From the NCBI GenBank assembly GCA_964510055.1, contig CAZDZY010000032.1:1-30180 (forward strand): 30,180 nucleotides of DNA, written 5' to 3'. Position numbers and translations under genes: made by a program. This document shows, one piece after another, positions 1-7,911 of the stretch. Positions within the stretch are counted from its first letter, which is position 1. Every line of letters starts with the position of its first letter. The stretch is from DTFZ01 sp964510055. GTDB taxonomy: Bacteria; Bacillota; Clostridia; Christensenellales; SZUA-584. The notes beneath the pieces were generated by a model, which made no database searches, had not been told where the DNA came from, and saw nothing but the letters and a program-made list of their open reading frames with translations.

Positions 1-2
1 AC

Positions 3-71
3 GACGCGCATTCGGCAGGCTGCGCAAAAACAATACTGCGCCTGGAAGGCGGTGAGCTGCATGCGGGATGA
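3..71 (+). CDS. ABC transporter ATPase, C-terminal fragment
   Basis: The gene runs in from before the window. The third frame reads DAHSAGCAKTILRLEGGELH and stops at 69-71. The pattern of a cysteine or alanine pair, then ILRLEGGEL, is the usual end of a LolD/MacB-type ABC ATPase, just after the H-loop. The stop overlaps the start region of the next gene, an FtsX-type permease, which is the normal partner. Only about 22 residues are visible, so the assignment rests on this short motif plus the neighbour. Confidence 0.6.
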   Translation, partial: DAHSAGCAKTILRLEGGELHAG

Positions 72-1380
72 TGGGCGCGGGCTTGCGGATATGGGCGGCA
101 TCCGAATGAAGCGTAAGAATGGCCGTGCCATCGGCACACACCGGCACCTTAAACATGCCTGGCTGATGGCCGGCAGAAATAGAAAAGCCTATGCCAAATT
201 AAGCGTTACCGTAATTTTGTCCTTTACCCTTTTGCTTGCCTACATGGCGATTACCGATGCCAGGCTCTACAACCAGTACGCCAAAGTGTTCGCGCTGCCA
301 AGAGAGGTGGTGCTGTGTTACGGAGAGGAAAAACCCGGGATCTACAACGCTTTTCTGCGACAGGTAAAAGAAAACATACCGGGTGCGCAATATTACAGTT
401 ACCTTGCCGCAAGCACAAGCCTGTCGTACTACGACGCCACCGGCTTAAACGCGCAATGCTTTTTCCTGCCTCACGGAGCTGACCCCGTCTACGAGATCGA
501 CCATTATACAGGAGTGGACTCGAACGCCCCCGGAGCCTCTTGTGCGGAGCCGGTGCGGCTTATCGGGGAGAAGCAGAATTTCTATCTTCAGCCCGGAGAA
601 GCGATTATAAACGAGAGTTTTTACAACGCCCTGCTGGCAGGCGGAGCTGCCGAACCCATCACCATACCGCTTACCTTCTATTGGGCAGACACGAGCGTTT
701 CTGTATGGGACGTAAAGGTAGCCGGCGTTTGTGCGGACAGTTATTCTGATGAGTTAATACTGCACAAAGAAACCGGCAAACCCTCTGGCTATGTGACGAT
801 CTACCTTTCGCAGGCTCAATTGGATCTGCCCGGCACAGGAGATTTCGAATCAACACAGTATATCGCTTTTGTGTCCAGCGATCAGCCGGAGGCGGTAATG
901 GGTTATGCACGCGCGCTGGGCATGGTTGCCCAGGGGGTGGCGGAAGCACAGGAAGAAGCAAGGACAGTGCTTCGAATGGAAACCACATCGAAAGCGTTGA
1001 CCGCTGCCGTGATGATGATATTATTGGCAATTAACCTCTACAGCAGCTTTTCGAACGTTTTGGAAACCCGCAAATTCGAAATCGGCGTCAAACGCGCTGT
1101 CGGCGCGTCCAGGCGGGAAATCACACGTCAATTTCTTTATGAATCTCTGCTGGTGCTGGGGATGGACACCATTCTTTCGGTTATACTCGTTGCAGATGGT
1201 ATGATTATATATAAACTTCTACAAAAATTTGTCTCGTCGATTTCCTGGGTCGCTTATGTTTCGCCTTATTCGATTGCAATTTATCTGTTTTGCAGCATTG
1301 GCTTGACTGTGGCGTTCAGCCTTGTCTTTGCATACCAGGCAACGCAAGTGGAGATTGTCCAGTATCTTAAGGCAGAATAG
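61..1380 (+). CDS. FtsX/MacB-type ABC transporter permease
   Basis: This is a membrane subunit of an ABC transporter of the FtsX-like permease family, pairing with the ATPase that ends at 71. After a basic N-terminus there is one membrane segment (VILSFTLLLAYMAI), then a roughly 270-residue extracytoplasmic domain. The C-terminal block has three membrane segments and the family's typical run of charged residues (FEIGVKRAVGASRREI) between the first and second. That order, one segment, large outer domain, three segments, is the standard MacB/FtsX layout. I prefer ATG 61 because GGAAGGCGGTGAG lies just upstream. A GTG at 52 and an ATG at 106 are alternatives. The start overlaps the ATPase stop by 11 bp, suggesting translational coupling. 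No clear terminator follows. The substrate cannot be told; such pairs often act in export, peptide resistance or lipoprotein handling. Confidence 0.85.
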   Translation: MRDDGRGLADMGGIRMKRKNGRAIGTHRHLKHAWLMAGRNRKAYAKLSVTVILSFTLLLAYMAITDARLYNQYAKVFALPREVVLCYGEEKPGIYNAFLRQVKENIPGAQYYSYLAASTSLSYYDATGLNAQCFFLPHGADPVYEIDHYTGVDSNAPGASCAEPVRLIGEKQNFYLQPGEAIINESFYNALLAGGAAEPITIPLTFYWADTSVSVWDVKVAGVCADSYSDELILHKETGKPSGYVTIYLSQAQLDLPGTGDFESTQYIAFVSSDQPEAVMGYARALGMVAQGVAEAQEEARTVLRMETTSKALTAAVMMILLAINLYSSFSNVLETRKFEIGVKRAVGASRREITRQFLYESLLVLGMDTILSVILVADGMIIYKLLQKFVSSISWVAYVSPYSIAIYLFCSIGLTVAFSLVFAYQATQVEIVQYLKAE

Positions 1381-1434
1381 ATATTTCGGCTTTACTAGCA
1401 AAAAAACTACCTGTCCATATATCAAAAATTTGTA

Positions 1435-1463
1435 TTTCCATATATGTGGAATCTATATATAAT
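1435..1463 (+). promoter_or_regulatory. Probable sigma-A promoter of the glycosyltransferase gene
   Basis: TTTCCA at 1435-1440 and TATAAT at 1458-1463 are 17 bp apart. TGTGGAA occurs at 1445 and again at 1465, exactly two helical turns apart and overlapping the promoter. The first copy also forms a TTCCA/TGGAA inverted repeat (1436-1451). This could be an operator. It is a pattern match only. Confidence 0.45.
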
Positions 1464-1492
1464 CTGTGGAAATAAAGTTTTTTGGTGGTCTT

Positions 1493-3076
1493 ATGAAAAA
1501 GATATTTACTAAAAGCGCGCTTACAGGCGCAACCGCAATAATCATATATTTAATGGCAGCCAATTTCGTGCTTCATGTGGCAACGGGTTTGCAGTACGGC
1601 CTCTTCTCCGACGAAAACTATTACTACGCTATGAGCAATCACCTCGATTTCGGCTATGTGGACGTTACGCCCATAACGGCGTGGCTCATGGCGCTCTCGC
1701 GTTTTCTTTTAGGCGATTCCATCGCCGCCATGCGCGTCTTTCCGGCATTGGCGGGCTCTTTTACAATGCTATTTGCGGCCCTTACCGCCCGCAAGATGGG
1801 AGGAGGAAAGTTTGCGCAGGTTTTGACCGCTTTAGCCGTTATGCTCGCTCCTATGTATACCGCAATATTCAGCACTTTTATATACGACGCTTTCGACCAG
1901 CTTATGTCCGCTATAGTCATATTTATGGCGGCAAAGATACTCCACGGCGAAGATTCCCCGAAAACGTGGGTGCTGTTCGGCCTGCTTATCGGCATCGGCA
2001 TTATGGTTAAGATAACTATTGGGTTCCTCGTGCTGTCTCTCGTATTCGGGCTGCTGCTCACGCGCGCCCGCAGATACTTTAAAAGCAAATGGCTCTGGAG
2101 ATCCGCCGCTATAGCGTTTGCCTGCTTCGTGCCCTATATAATATGGCAGTGTATTCACGGCTTCCCTATTATCTATTACCTCAGCGTCTATACGCCTACC
2201 CGCACTGTCTTTCCCTCGGTATGGCAGCTGTTCTTGAACCTATGGCTTTCCTTTAACCCCCTGGCCGTTCTCCTCTGGCTGGGCGGCCTCATACTGCTCT
2301 TTACCAAAAGGGGGCGCGAATTCCGCGTTTTCGGATGGGCGTTCTTGTTCTATTTCGCGCTGGCCGCAGTGCTTTACGTTAAGTTCTACGCGCTGGGCGG
2401 CGTATTGCTTCCCGTAACTGCCTTCGGCGCCGTCTGTCTCGAAAGGAATTTCCGCTCCCCGGAGAAGCAGGCTCCCGTAAAAAAGAAAAAATGGCTTTCT
2501 CGAACGCTCAAGGGAGCTTACGTTTCGATCCTCTGCGCCGTCGGCCTTGCCCTCGCCCCGCTTAATATGCCTGTGCTTCCCCCGGCCGATACGGCCGCCT
2601 ACAACAGGGCGGTGGGCCTCTCGCGTTACGTCCGGTGGGAGACCATCCCCTCCTCAGGGCTCCCCATGCTGCTCTCCGGCCGCATCGGGTGGGAAGAGCT
2701 CGCCAAAAGAGTGTCGGAAGTTTATTACGATTTGCCCGAAGACGACCGGAAAAACTGCGGGATACTCTGTATGAACTACGGCGAATTGGGTGCCTTAGAC
2801 TACTATTCGAAAAAATACAAGCTGCCTCAGGCCATAAGCGGGCAATTAAGCTGTTACTACTGGGGTTATGGCAGCTATGACGGCAAATGCCTTATAATGG
2901 TTGGCTGCGGAAACGTCTCCACAAGGACGCTTGAATTTACTTTCGAAGATGTGACAGCCGTTAGGGGGCCTCACTTCCAATATGTGTCTTATTACGAAAA
3001 CGATGTCCCCATTTATATCTGCCGGGGGCTGAAAGTACCGCTCGGTGAATTCTGGGAATCGGTAAGAAGCGTATAA
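1493..3076 (+). CDS. GT-C glycosyltransferase, family 39-like (ArnT/PMT type) membrane protein
   Basis: This is a multi-pass membrane glycosyltransferase, likely moving a sugar from a lipid-phosphate carrier to a target on the outer face of the membrane. Early in the protein the first outer loop holds SDENYYYAM, the acidic D-E motif expected of GT-C enzymes. It is followed by VTPITAWLMALSRFLLGDSIAAMRVFPALAGS, which matches the PMT_2 pattern of a helix ending in a paired R and P. About eight to ten further hydrophobic segments follow, then a soluble C-terminal domain of roughly 150 residues. The chosen ATG at 1493 follows GGTGG; a GTG at 1466 would add nine residues but lies within the promoter. 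The gene is monocistronic by appearance. The acceptor (protein, teichoic acid, lipid) cannot be judged. It is not closely similar to the second GT-C protein at 19604. Confidence 0.8.
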   Translation: MKKIFTKSALTGATAIIIYLMAANFVLHVATGLQYGLFSDENYYYAMSNHLDFGYVDVTPITAWLMALSRFLLGDSIAAMRVFPALAGSFTMLFAALTARKMGGGKFAQVLTALAVMLAPMYTAIFSTFIYDAFDQLMSAIVIFMAAKILHGEDSPKTWVLFGLLIGIGIMVKITIGFLVLSLVFGLLLTRARRYFKSKWLWRSAAIAFACFVPYIIWQCIHGFPIIYYLSVYTPTRTVFPSVWQLFLNLWLSFNPLAVLLWLGGLILLFTKRGREFRVFGWAFLFYFALAAVLYVKFYALGGVLLPVTAFGAVCLERNFRSPEKQAPVKKKKWLSRTLKGAYVSILCAVGLALAPLNMPVLPPADTAAYNRAVGLSRYVRWETIPSSGLPMLLSGRIGWEELAKRVSEVYYDLPEDDRKNCGILCMNYGELGALDYYSKKYKLPQAISGQLSCYYWGYGSYDGKCLIMVGCGNVSTRTLEFTFEDVTAVRGPHFQYVSYYENDVPIYICRGLKVPLGEFWESVRSV

Positions 3077-3171
3077 TGAGGCAGCTAAGGCTATAAAAAA
3101 CAGGCTGTCCAGTAATATACGGATAGTCAATTTATACGGTGTCTTAATAAAACTATAGTTTTGAGATGGAA

Positions 3172-3484
3172 AAGGCTTCACCTTGAGGGGAAGCTGGCGA
3201 GCGAAGCGAGACTGATGAGGTGTTTTGGCACGGCACAAAGAGACTGATGAGGTAAACACATCATAGCAGACAAGGTGAGGAATAATTCCCTTCATGGGTT
3301 TGGTTTGAAGGTAAAGCGGTATTCAAATGCAGAGATGAATAAGCGATTTATAAGCGTATGTTCTGATATATAATTTTATATTTGATAGGGGCAAGCACAC
3401 CTCATCCGCCCGGCACTAAATTGCGGGTCTTAGCTTTAGGGTGGCAATTTAGTGCACGGGCACCTTCCCCTCAAGGTGAAGGCT
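3172..3484. repeat. MITE-like non-coding element with 18-bp terminal inverted repeats
   Basis: This 444-bp gap between genes contains no convincing ORF. CTTCACCTTGAGGGGAAG at 3176-3193 recurs as its exact reverse complement at 3463-3480, bounding about 305 bp. Inside, GAGACTGATGAGGT occurs twice as a direct repeat (3208 and 3240), and a long perfect hairpin lies at 3413-3455. The layout (terminal inverted repeats, small size, no transposase) is that of a miniature inverted-repeat or REP-type mobile element. Other copies in the genome would settle this and cannot be seen here. Confidence 0.6.
3413..3455. repeat. Perfect 12-bp hairpin inside the MITE-like element
   Basis: GCACTAAATTGC at 3413-3424 pairs exactly with GCAATTTAGTGC at 3444-3455 across a 19-nt loop. 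The stem can be extended past a one-base bulge by CCCG/CGGG. There is no U-run after it, so it is not a typical terminator. It lies just inside the right terminal repeat. Confidence 0.7.
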
Positions 3485-3520
3485 ATTTTCAGATAGCCCC
3501 TTTAAAATTTAAATAGCCGT

Positions 3521-4291
3521 TTACGCTATTTTACGTTTGTAAGCCCTCATCGCGAACATATACGCAACGGCCATGATCCCTGCGCACCACGCAAGCGCCG
3601 CCCATATATCGCCGCCCACCGGCTGGTTCGATAACAGCGCGCGTATGGCGTCCACTATCGATGTGACCGGCTGGTTTTCGGCAAATGCGCGGACGACCGG
3701 CGGCATCGATTCTGTCGGTACAAACGCCGAGCTTATAAACGGCAGGAATATGAGCGGATATGAGAACGCTCCCGCGCCGTCCACCGTTTTAGCGGACAGC
3801 CCCGCTATTGCCGCTACCCACGCAAGGGCCAGCGTGAACAGCGCGAGTATGCCCGCCACGGCTAGCCAGGGCAGGATACCCGCCGGGGAGCTGAAGCCCA
3901 TAATAAGCGCCGCGATGATTATGACGACTATAGAAATGGCGTTGCTTACGAGCGAGGTCAATACATGCCCCCATAAAACTGTGGAACGCGCTATGGGCAT
4001 GGAGTGGAACCGCTCGAATATACCGCCCTGTACGTCCATGAACAGGCGGTATGCCGTATACGATATCTCGCTTGCGATGGCTATAAGCAATATTCCGGGC
4101 AGCAGGTAATTCACATAATTTTCAGTGCCGGTTTGGATGGCGCCGCCGAACACGTAGACGAACAGCAGCATAAACGTTACCGGCATGATAGTCACCGTGA
4201 TGATAGTATCCATGCTGCGGAAATTCCGGCGCAAGGCCCGCCCGAGCATCACGGCCAGATCGCTCCAAAAATGTTTTTTAGCCGTTTCCAT
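3521..4291 (-). CDS. ABC-2 type transporter permease (DrrB-like)
   Basis: This is the membrane subunit of an ABC-2 exporter, 256 residues, the usual length for the DrrB/NodJ group. It has a basic N-terminus (LGRALRRNFRSMD) and about six membrane segments. The conserved stretch AYRLFMDVQGGIFERFHSMPIARSTVLWG matches the family motif in which a short helix, an acidic residue and RF..MPI precede the third segment. The outer loop near the end carries FISSAFVPTESMPPVVRAFAENQPVT, again typical. The start directly follows the ATPase stop with no gap, so the two are cotranscribed and coupled. Family members export drugs, lipids or polysaccharides; a linked PadR regulator suggests drug or lipophilic-compound export, which is inference. 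Confidence 0.92.
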   Translation of the reverse strand: METAKKHFWSDLAVMLGRALRRNFRSMDTIITVTIMPVTFMLLFVYVFGGAIQTGTENYVNYLLPGILLIAIASEISYTAYRLFMDVQGGIFERFHSMPIARSTVLWGHVLTSLVSNAISIVVIIIAALIMGFSSPAGILPWLAVAGILALFTLALAWVAAIAGLSAKTVDGAGAFSYPLIFLPFISSAFVPTESMPPVVRAFAENQPVTSIVDAIRALLSNQPVGGDIWAALAWCAGIMAVAYMFAMRAYKRKIA

Positions 4292-4984
4292 CTATTTTAC
4301 CTCCTTTTTGCCGACGACCGCGAGGAATACCTCTTCCAATGTCGGCTGTTTCTCGATATATTCCACTTTCGCGGGCGGAAGCAGTTTTTTAAGCTCCTCA
4401 AGCGTGCCGTTTACGATGATCCTGCCCTCGTGCAAAATAGCTATCCGGTCGGCAAGCTGTTCCGCCTCGTCCAGGTATTGCGTAGTCAAAAATACCGTTG
4501 TGCCGCTGTCCGCAAGCTCTTTTATCATCTTCCATACTTCTATGCGCGCCTCCGGGTCAAGCCCGGTTGTCGGCTCGTCGAGGAATATCACCTTCGGTCT
4601 TCCCGCAAAACTCATGGCGAGGTCGAGCCTGCGGCGCATCCCGCCCGAGTATTCGGAGACCCTGCGGCCGGCGGCGCCGGCCAGCCCTAACCGCCCCAGC
4701 AGGTCTTCCGCCACATCATTCGGGTTTTTAAGGTGCCGGAGCTTCGCTATCATAACGATATTTTCACGCCCGGTCAGAAACTCGTCTACGGCGGTGGATT
4801 GCCCGGTGAGGCTTATAGACTGCCGCACGCTCCCGGGCTTTTGCGCAACGTCGAAACCGTTTACCGCAGCGGCTCCGCCGTCGGGCTTTAAAAGCGTGGA
4901 GAGTATCCTCACTATCGTGGTCTTGCCCGCGCCGTTGGAGCCGAGCAGCGCGAATATGCTGCCCTTCTCCACCTCGAAATCCAC
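4292..4984 (-). CDS. ABC transporter ATPase (DrrA-like), N-terminally shortened by an in-frame stop
   Basis: This is the nucleotide-binding subunit for the permease at 3521-4291. Visible motifs are Walker A GSNGAGKTT, signature YSGGM, Walker B VIFLDEP followed by TTGLDP, and the switch region LTTQYLDEAEQLADRI. The C-terminal tail ending in PTLEEVFLAV is typical of the DrrA group. The open frame can only begin at a GTG (4984), because an upstream in-frame TAA at 5018-5020 cuts off the first 23 codons of the expected gene. The missing part is the first beta strand of the fold, not a catalytic motif, so a restarted product might be partly active. No good Shine-Dalgarno site precedes the GTG. It may be a pseudogene, a recent mutation or a base-call error. 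Confidence 0.85.
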   Translation of the reverse strand: MDFEVEKGSIFALLGSNGAGKTTIVRILSTLLKPDGGAAAVNGFDVAQKPGSVRQSISLTGQSTAVDEFLTGRENIVMIAKLRHLKNPNDVAEDLLGRLGLAGAAGRRVSEYSGGMRRRLDLAMSFAGRPKVIFLDEPTTGLDPEARIEVWKMIKELADSGTTVFLTTQYLDEAEQLADRIAILHEGRIIVNGTLEELKKLLPPAKVEYIEKQPTLEEVFLAVVGKKEVK

Positions 4985-5053
4985 GCCTTTCAGAACATGA
5001 AGTTTTTTATAGGACTTTTACAGCCCTTTGACTTCAATCGCGTTCCCTGTCAT
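4985..5053 (-). other. Disrupted 5' end of the DrrA-like ATPase gene
   Basis: Reading from ATG at 5053 gives MTGNAIEVKGL, then TAA (5018-5020), then KSYKKLHVLKGVDFEV running into the open frame. This is exactly the expected N-terminus of a DrrA-type ATPase (EVKGL-K-KSY...VLKG). The ATG overlaps the stop of the preceding DUF1048 gene as ATGA, a standard coupling junction. The intact gene was therefore 4292-5053, and a single base change (AAA or CAA to TAA) explains the interruption. Confidence 0.85.
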
Positions 5054-5421
5054 TTTGAATCCTTTCTCTTTCCGAATCTGTTCGCTATGTCGCGGTTAAG
5101 CGCCTCGCGCCAGTCTTCAGTGTAAGTCCTGGCGTTGCGCAGAAGCTCGTCGCAGAACGCGGCGACGTCTTCGCCGGTGACCTCCAAAACATGCCTGCCG
5201 TCCGCCGCGCCGGCCTCGAACAGTTCAATAAGGTCGTAATGTATCTTCAGCATATCGTACCCGGCTCCCGCCGCGAACATCCACATGTGCCGCTGTATTT
5301 TCCTGAATACGTATTGATAATCTTCCGGAAGGGCTTTGACCCTTGCCATCTGCTGTTTGTACTCGCGCTTGCTCGCCATCATTTTTTTGATATTAAAATA
5401 ATTATCGAAAAATTCAGACAT
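5050..5421 (-). CDS. DUF1048 family protein
   Basis: This is a 123-residue helical protein of the DUF1048 family (function unknown). Members are commonly encoded beside PadR regulators and DrrAB-type exporters, as here. The body holds ALPEDYQYVFRKIQRHMW and later YDLIELFEAGAADGRHVLEVTGEDVAAFCDELL, the characteristic end with a helix containing an acidic V..FCDEL motif. There is no signal peptide or membrane segment. ATG 5421 follows AAGGAGGAAC. The stop overlaps the old ATPase start by four bases. A role as an accessory or sensor of the exporter is inferred from context only. Confidence 0.8.
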   Translation of the reverse strand: MSEFFDNYFNIKKMMASKREYKQQMARVKALPEDYQYVFRKIQRHMWMFAAGAGYDMLKIHYDLIELFEAGAADGRHVLEVTGEDVAAFCDELLRNARTYTEDWREALNRDIANRFGKRKDSK

Positions 5422-5528
5422 TTGATATTGTTCCTCCTTAAATTATATGACTTTTGCAGCCTTTTCACCTGATCTCTTATCAACCGATATCTCTCTTTTG
5501 TTTATCCGTAACCTTTCTCATGCTCTCT

Positions 5529-5852
5529 TTATTGCTTCTCCTTTAGTTCGCTTATTTTTGACGATACGAACTCCCATCTTTCCCAAAACTTTTGCAGCTG
5601 CTCACGCCCCGAGCCGTTGAGCGTATAAAATTTACGCGGCGGCCCCATAACCGACGGCTTCTTTTCAATATCCACAAGTTTATTATTCTCAAGCCGCACC
5701 AAAATGGTGTAGACCGTTCCCTCAACGACATCCGTAAAGCCGAGGGAGATTAACCGCCGCGTGATCTCGTAGCCGTAAGTTTCTTTGCGGTTTATGATTT
5801 CAAGGACGCACCCCTCGAGCACGCCTTTAAGCATTTCCGTCAGGTTTTCCAT
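5529..5852 (-). CDS. PadR family transcriptional regulator
   Basis: This is a small winged-helix repressor of the PadR type. The N-terminal helix-turn-helix reads MLKGVLEGCVLEIINRKETYGYEI, with the family's G-Y-E-I motif. EGTVYTILVRLENNKLVD is the recognition helix and the start of the wing. PPRKFYTLNGSGREQL is the usual wing end (R-K-x-Y-x-L-T/N-x-x-G). A short C-terminal helix serves for dimerisation. ATG 5852 has AAGGGG eight bases upstream; a GTG at 5861 is less likely. It is first in the minus-strand cluster with DUF1048 and the DrrAB exporter, so it very likely represses that cluster and itself, and releases on binding an exported compound. Confidence 0.92.
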   Translation of the reverse strand: MENLTEMLKGVLEGCVLEIINRKETYGYEITRRLISLGFTDVVEGTVYTILVRLENNKLVDIEKKPSVMGPPRKFYTLNGSGREQLQKFWERWEFVSSKISELKEKQ

Positions 5853-5866
5853 TACGATCACCCCTT

Positions 5867-5938
5867 ACTATTCTGTATGACTGATATTCTGTATTACTTA
5901 CTACCAGTACATAGTATCACAGAATAGTCGGATTGTAA
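5867..5938 (-). promoter_or_regulatory. PadR operon promoter with repeated operator half-sites
   Basis: On the minus strand TTTACA (5933-5938) and TACTAT (5910-5915) are 17 bp apart. ACTATTCTGT (5919-5928, minus) overlaps the spacer. Its exact inverse ACAGAATAGT (minus) sits at 5867-5876 next to the ribosome binding site, and a third copy, ATACAGAATAT, lies between at about 5883-5893. Three ATTCTGT-type boxes around a promoter suit cooperative autorepression by PadR. Confidence 0.6.
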
Positions 5939-6069
5939 AGAGTTTTTTTAAGGATCAAAAGTTTTTAAAAAAAGAATATATTCTATATAATAATATCTTG
6001 CAATATATACTGTAGTATGGAATATACTTACATTGTTTAATACAATAAAGCAATAATATATCAGACTGT

Positions 6070-6104
6070 AAAGGGCTCCGGCTTAATCTAGCCGGAGCCC
6101 TTTT
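6070..6104. terminator. Bidirectional intrinsic terminator
   Basis: GGGCTCCGGCT (6073-6083) pairs perfectly with AGCCGGAGCCC (6090-6100) with a 6-nt loop. It is flanked by AAA on the left and TTTT on the right, so it can act on both strands. It lies downstream of the minus-strand gene at 6156-7718. Confidence 0.85.
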
Positions 6105-6155
6105 CGTATACCGTGCGCTTTATTCTGTCCGTCGGCGCCGATGGACCGGCATTGT

Positions 6156-7718
6156 TCATTCATCTTCGTCTATATAAACATAGTTTATACCGAGCAGCCC
6201 CTGTTTCTCAACTACGGTAACAAAATCGCCCGTATCACGCTCTTTGTAAAACTCCTCAGTTACTTTTAATTTTCTCTCGCTGCCGTCTCCAAGCTGCACT
6301 TTAAAATGATATGTGTCCCCGTTCCTGCTTTCAGAAACGTCTTTATCCAGCAAAGGAGTTGTCTTTATTTCGGGCGCGGAAAAGTCGTACAGGCAGTTTA
6401 TCTGCACGGCTGCCGACGGCGCGTAAAAAAGAACGGCCATTACAATAAGAAACGCAATAGATTTCTTGTGCCTGTATTCCTTTGTGAACCGGAAAAACAA
6501 AAACAGGACTGCCGCTGCTATTAAAGCGGATAATATCAAAAGGTTCCTCCATCCAAGTATATCGGAATCGAGCAAAGTGCGTATTAAAAGCACTGCGGAA
6601 GGGGCCAGGATCGGTATAGTGATATTCACACCGTTTTTTCTGAATGTAGAATCCTTCGAATCGTCGAGAGAAAGCAGCTTATTATATTTCAGATAAAGAA
6701 TGAATGTTACGGCGGGAATAATCATGCACGCGGCTGAAAATATCCTGTAAGTGATCCTGTCAAAAGGCAGAAACAGAAACGCCGCCGCGAATATGAACGA
6801 CGAGGCAATAAGCACGAGCCCTATCTTTTTGATCACGGGCAGTATCTTCCTTTCCTGCTCCGTGAGGCTTCGCAGATAAGCCGATGCCCTTTTTTTCGGC
6901 TTGCCTGTAAAGAAAAACGGCAGCCCGGCAAAATATGCCTCCAAGCTCTTTTGAGAAGGCCTGCCAAGCACCGCGTATGAATACCGCTTATCTTTAGTAA
7001 CGATGCTGAGCTTGCCGCAGCTATCAACAGGTACTCTGTTTACTTTACCTGCCTTGAATTTTATTTCTAAAATATCTTCAGGCGCTATAAAGAAATCTTT
7101 CTTGCCTTTAATATATTTACTCTCGTCGGAGAAGTCCGTAATAAGCAGCTCCGGGTCCATACCGCTCACCTCTCCGCCTATGCGGACGAAATATAGCTTT
7201 GCGGCGCCTTTTATCAGCTGGTACATCCCCCCTGATCCCGCTAGCACTATGAGCGATTTCCCGCCGAAGCATATCGACTTCTTAAACTCGTCCTCTGCCT
7301 CCCGCTCCTCTTTCCCGGCCGATTCCTCGAGCCGAATCTGCGCGGCGGCTTTTTTATCTATTACTTTACCGCTGTTCTTCTCGCGGTCCAGCTTATACTG
7401 CTTTATAAGCGGCCGTACTATGAAAAAAGTTACCGCAATAATGATCATTATACCGAACGCCCAGAACGGGAGTTCCTGACCCGCTATAGTGATCGCTACG
7501 AAAGCCGCCCCGTATTTTGCGCCGGAGAAAAAGCCTTGCCACCCGCCGAAGATGTACAGTAAGAACCCGAAAAAACCCGCGGTAAGTACGGCAATCGTTA
7601 TATATCTTATCCACTTGTTTACTCCCATGCCCCAAATGATGAAGGCAGCCGCTGCGAGCGCGACCCCCAGCGTGCACGCTATACCGATAACGACCTGTTT
7701 CCGGAATTGCTTTTTCAT
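6156..7718 (-). CDS. Uncharacterised multi-pass membrane protein
   Basis: I do not recognise this 520-residue protein. Four hydrophobic segments lie in the first ~105 residues, followed by a soluble domain of about 190 residues. That domain opens with a charged helix (roughly 108-145, rich in K, E and R), then a beta-rich part (KSLIVLAGSGGMYQLIKG...KLYFVRIGGEV) resembling a PH-like fold; the comparison is by eye only. About five more membrane segments follow (roughly 297-345, 370-390, 395-440). A C-terminal beta-rich tail of about 70 residues contains HFKVQLGDGSERKLKVTEEFY and is probably extracytoplasmic. ATG 7718 has AAAGGAG five bases upstream. It is alone in its transcription unit, ending at the terminator at 6070-6104. 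Confidence 0.8.
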   Translation of the reverse strand: MKKQFRKQVVIGIACTLGVALAAAAFIIWGMGVNKWIRYITIAVLTAGFFGFLLYIFGGWQGFFSGAKYGAAFVAITIAGQELPFWAFGIMIIIAVTFFIVRPLIKQYKLDREKNSGKVIDKKAAAQIRLEESAGKEEREAEDEFKKSICFGGKSLIVLAGSGGMYQLIKGAAKLYFVRIGGEVSGMDPELLITDFSDESKYIKGKKDFFIAPEDILEIKFKAGKVNRVPVDSCGKLSIVTKDKRYSYAVLGRPSQKSLEAYFAGLPFFFTGKPKKRASAYLRSLTEQERKILPVIKKIGLVLIASSFIFAAAFLFLPFDRITYRIFSAACMIIPAVTFILYLKYNKLLSLDDSKDSTFRKNGVNITIPILAPSAVLLIRTLLDSDILGWRNLLILSALIAAAVLFLFFRFTKEYRHKKSIAFLIVMAVLFYAPSAAVQINCLYDFSAPEIKTTPLLDKDVSESRNGDTYHFKVQLGDGSERKLKVTEEFYKERDTGDFVTVVEKQGLLGINYVYIDEDE

Positions 7719-7911
7719 ACTGCTCCTTTAAGAAAGTAGGCTAAGATGCCTTTATTGATTTACTATAGATATTTTATAAAATCATAACTATATTTCGAGA
7801 CAATAGTCAATCACATAAATATTAAAATCTCTCATAGCGCCCGTAAATAGGGTGTTTTGAGGAGCTTTATTTTTCTTTGGAGAAGTGTCTACGACACCAT
7901 TTTATGGCCAG
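7719..7911. other. AT-rich intergenic segment before island A
   Basis: No gene is seen. It contains the upstream region of the membrane-protein gene and a small hairpin GTGTC-TAC-GACAC at about 7885-7897. Base composition drops sharply here, marking the left edge of the AT-rich island that continues to about 8660. Confidence 0.5.

Noticed and set aside
4185..5000. 271-codon open frame on the plus strand
   Set aside because: It is antisense to the ABC ATPase and permease genes, Ser/Arg-rich and without motifs.
4985..5053. Stop-codon reassignment of TAA
   Set aside because: Several well-defined genes in the window end naturally in TAA (for example rsmG and leader-controlled metK), so a changed genetic code is not supported.
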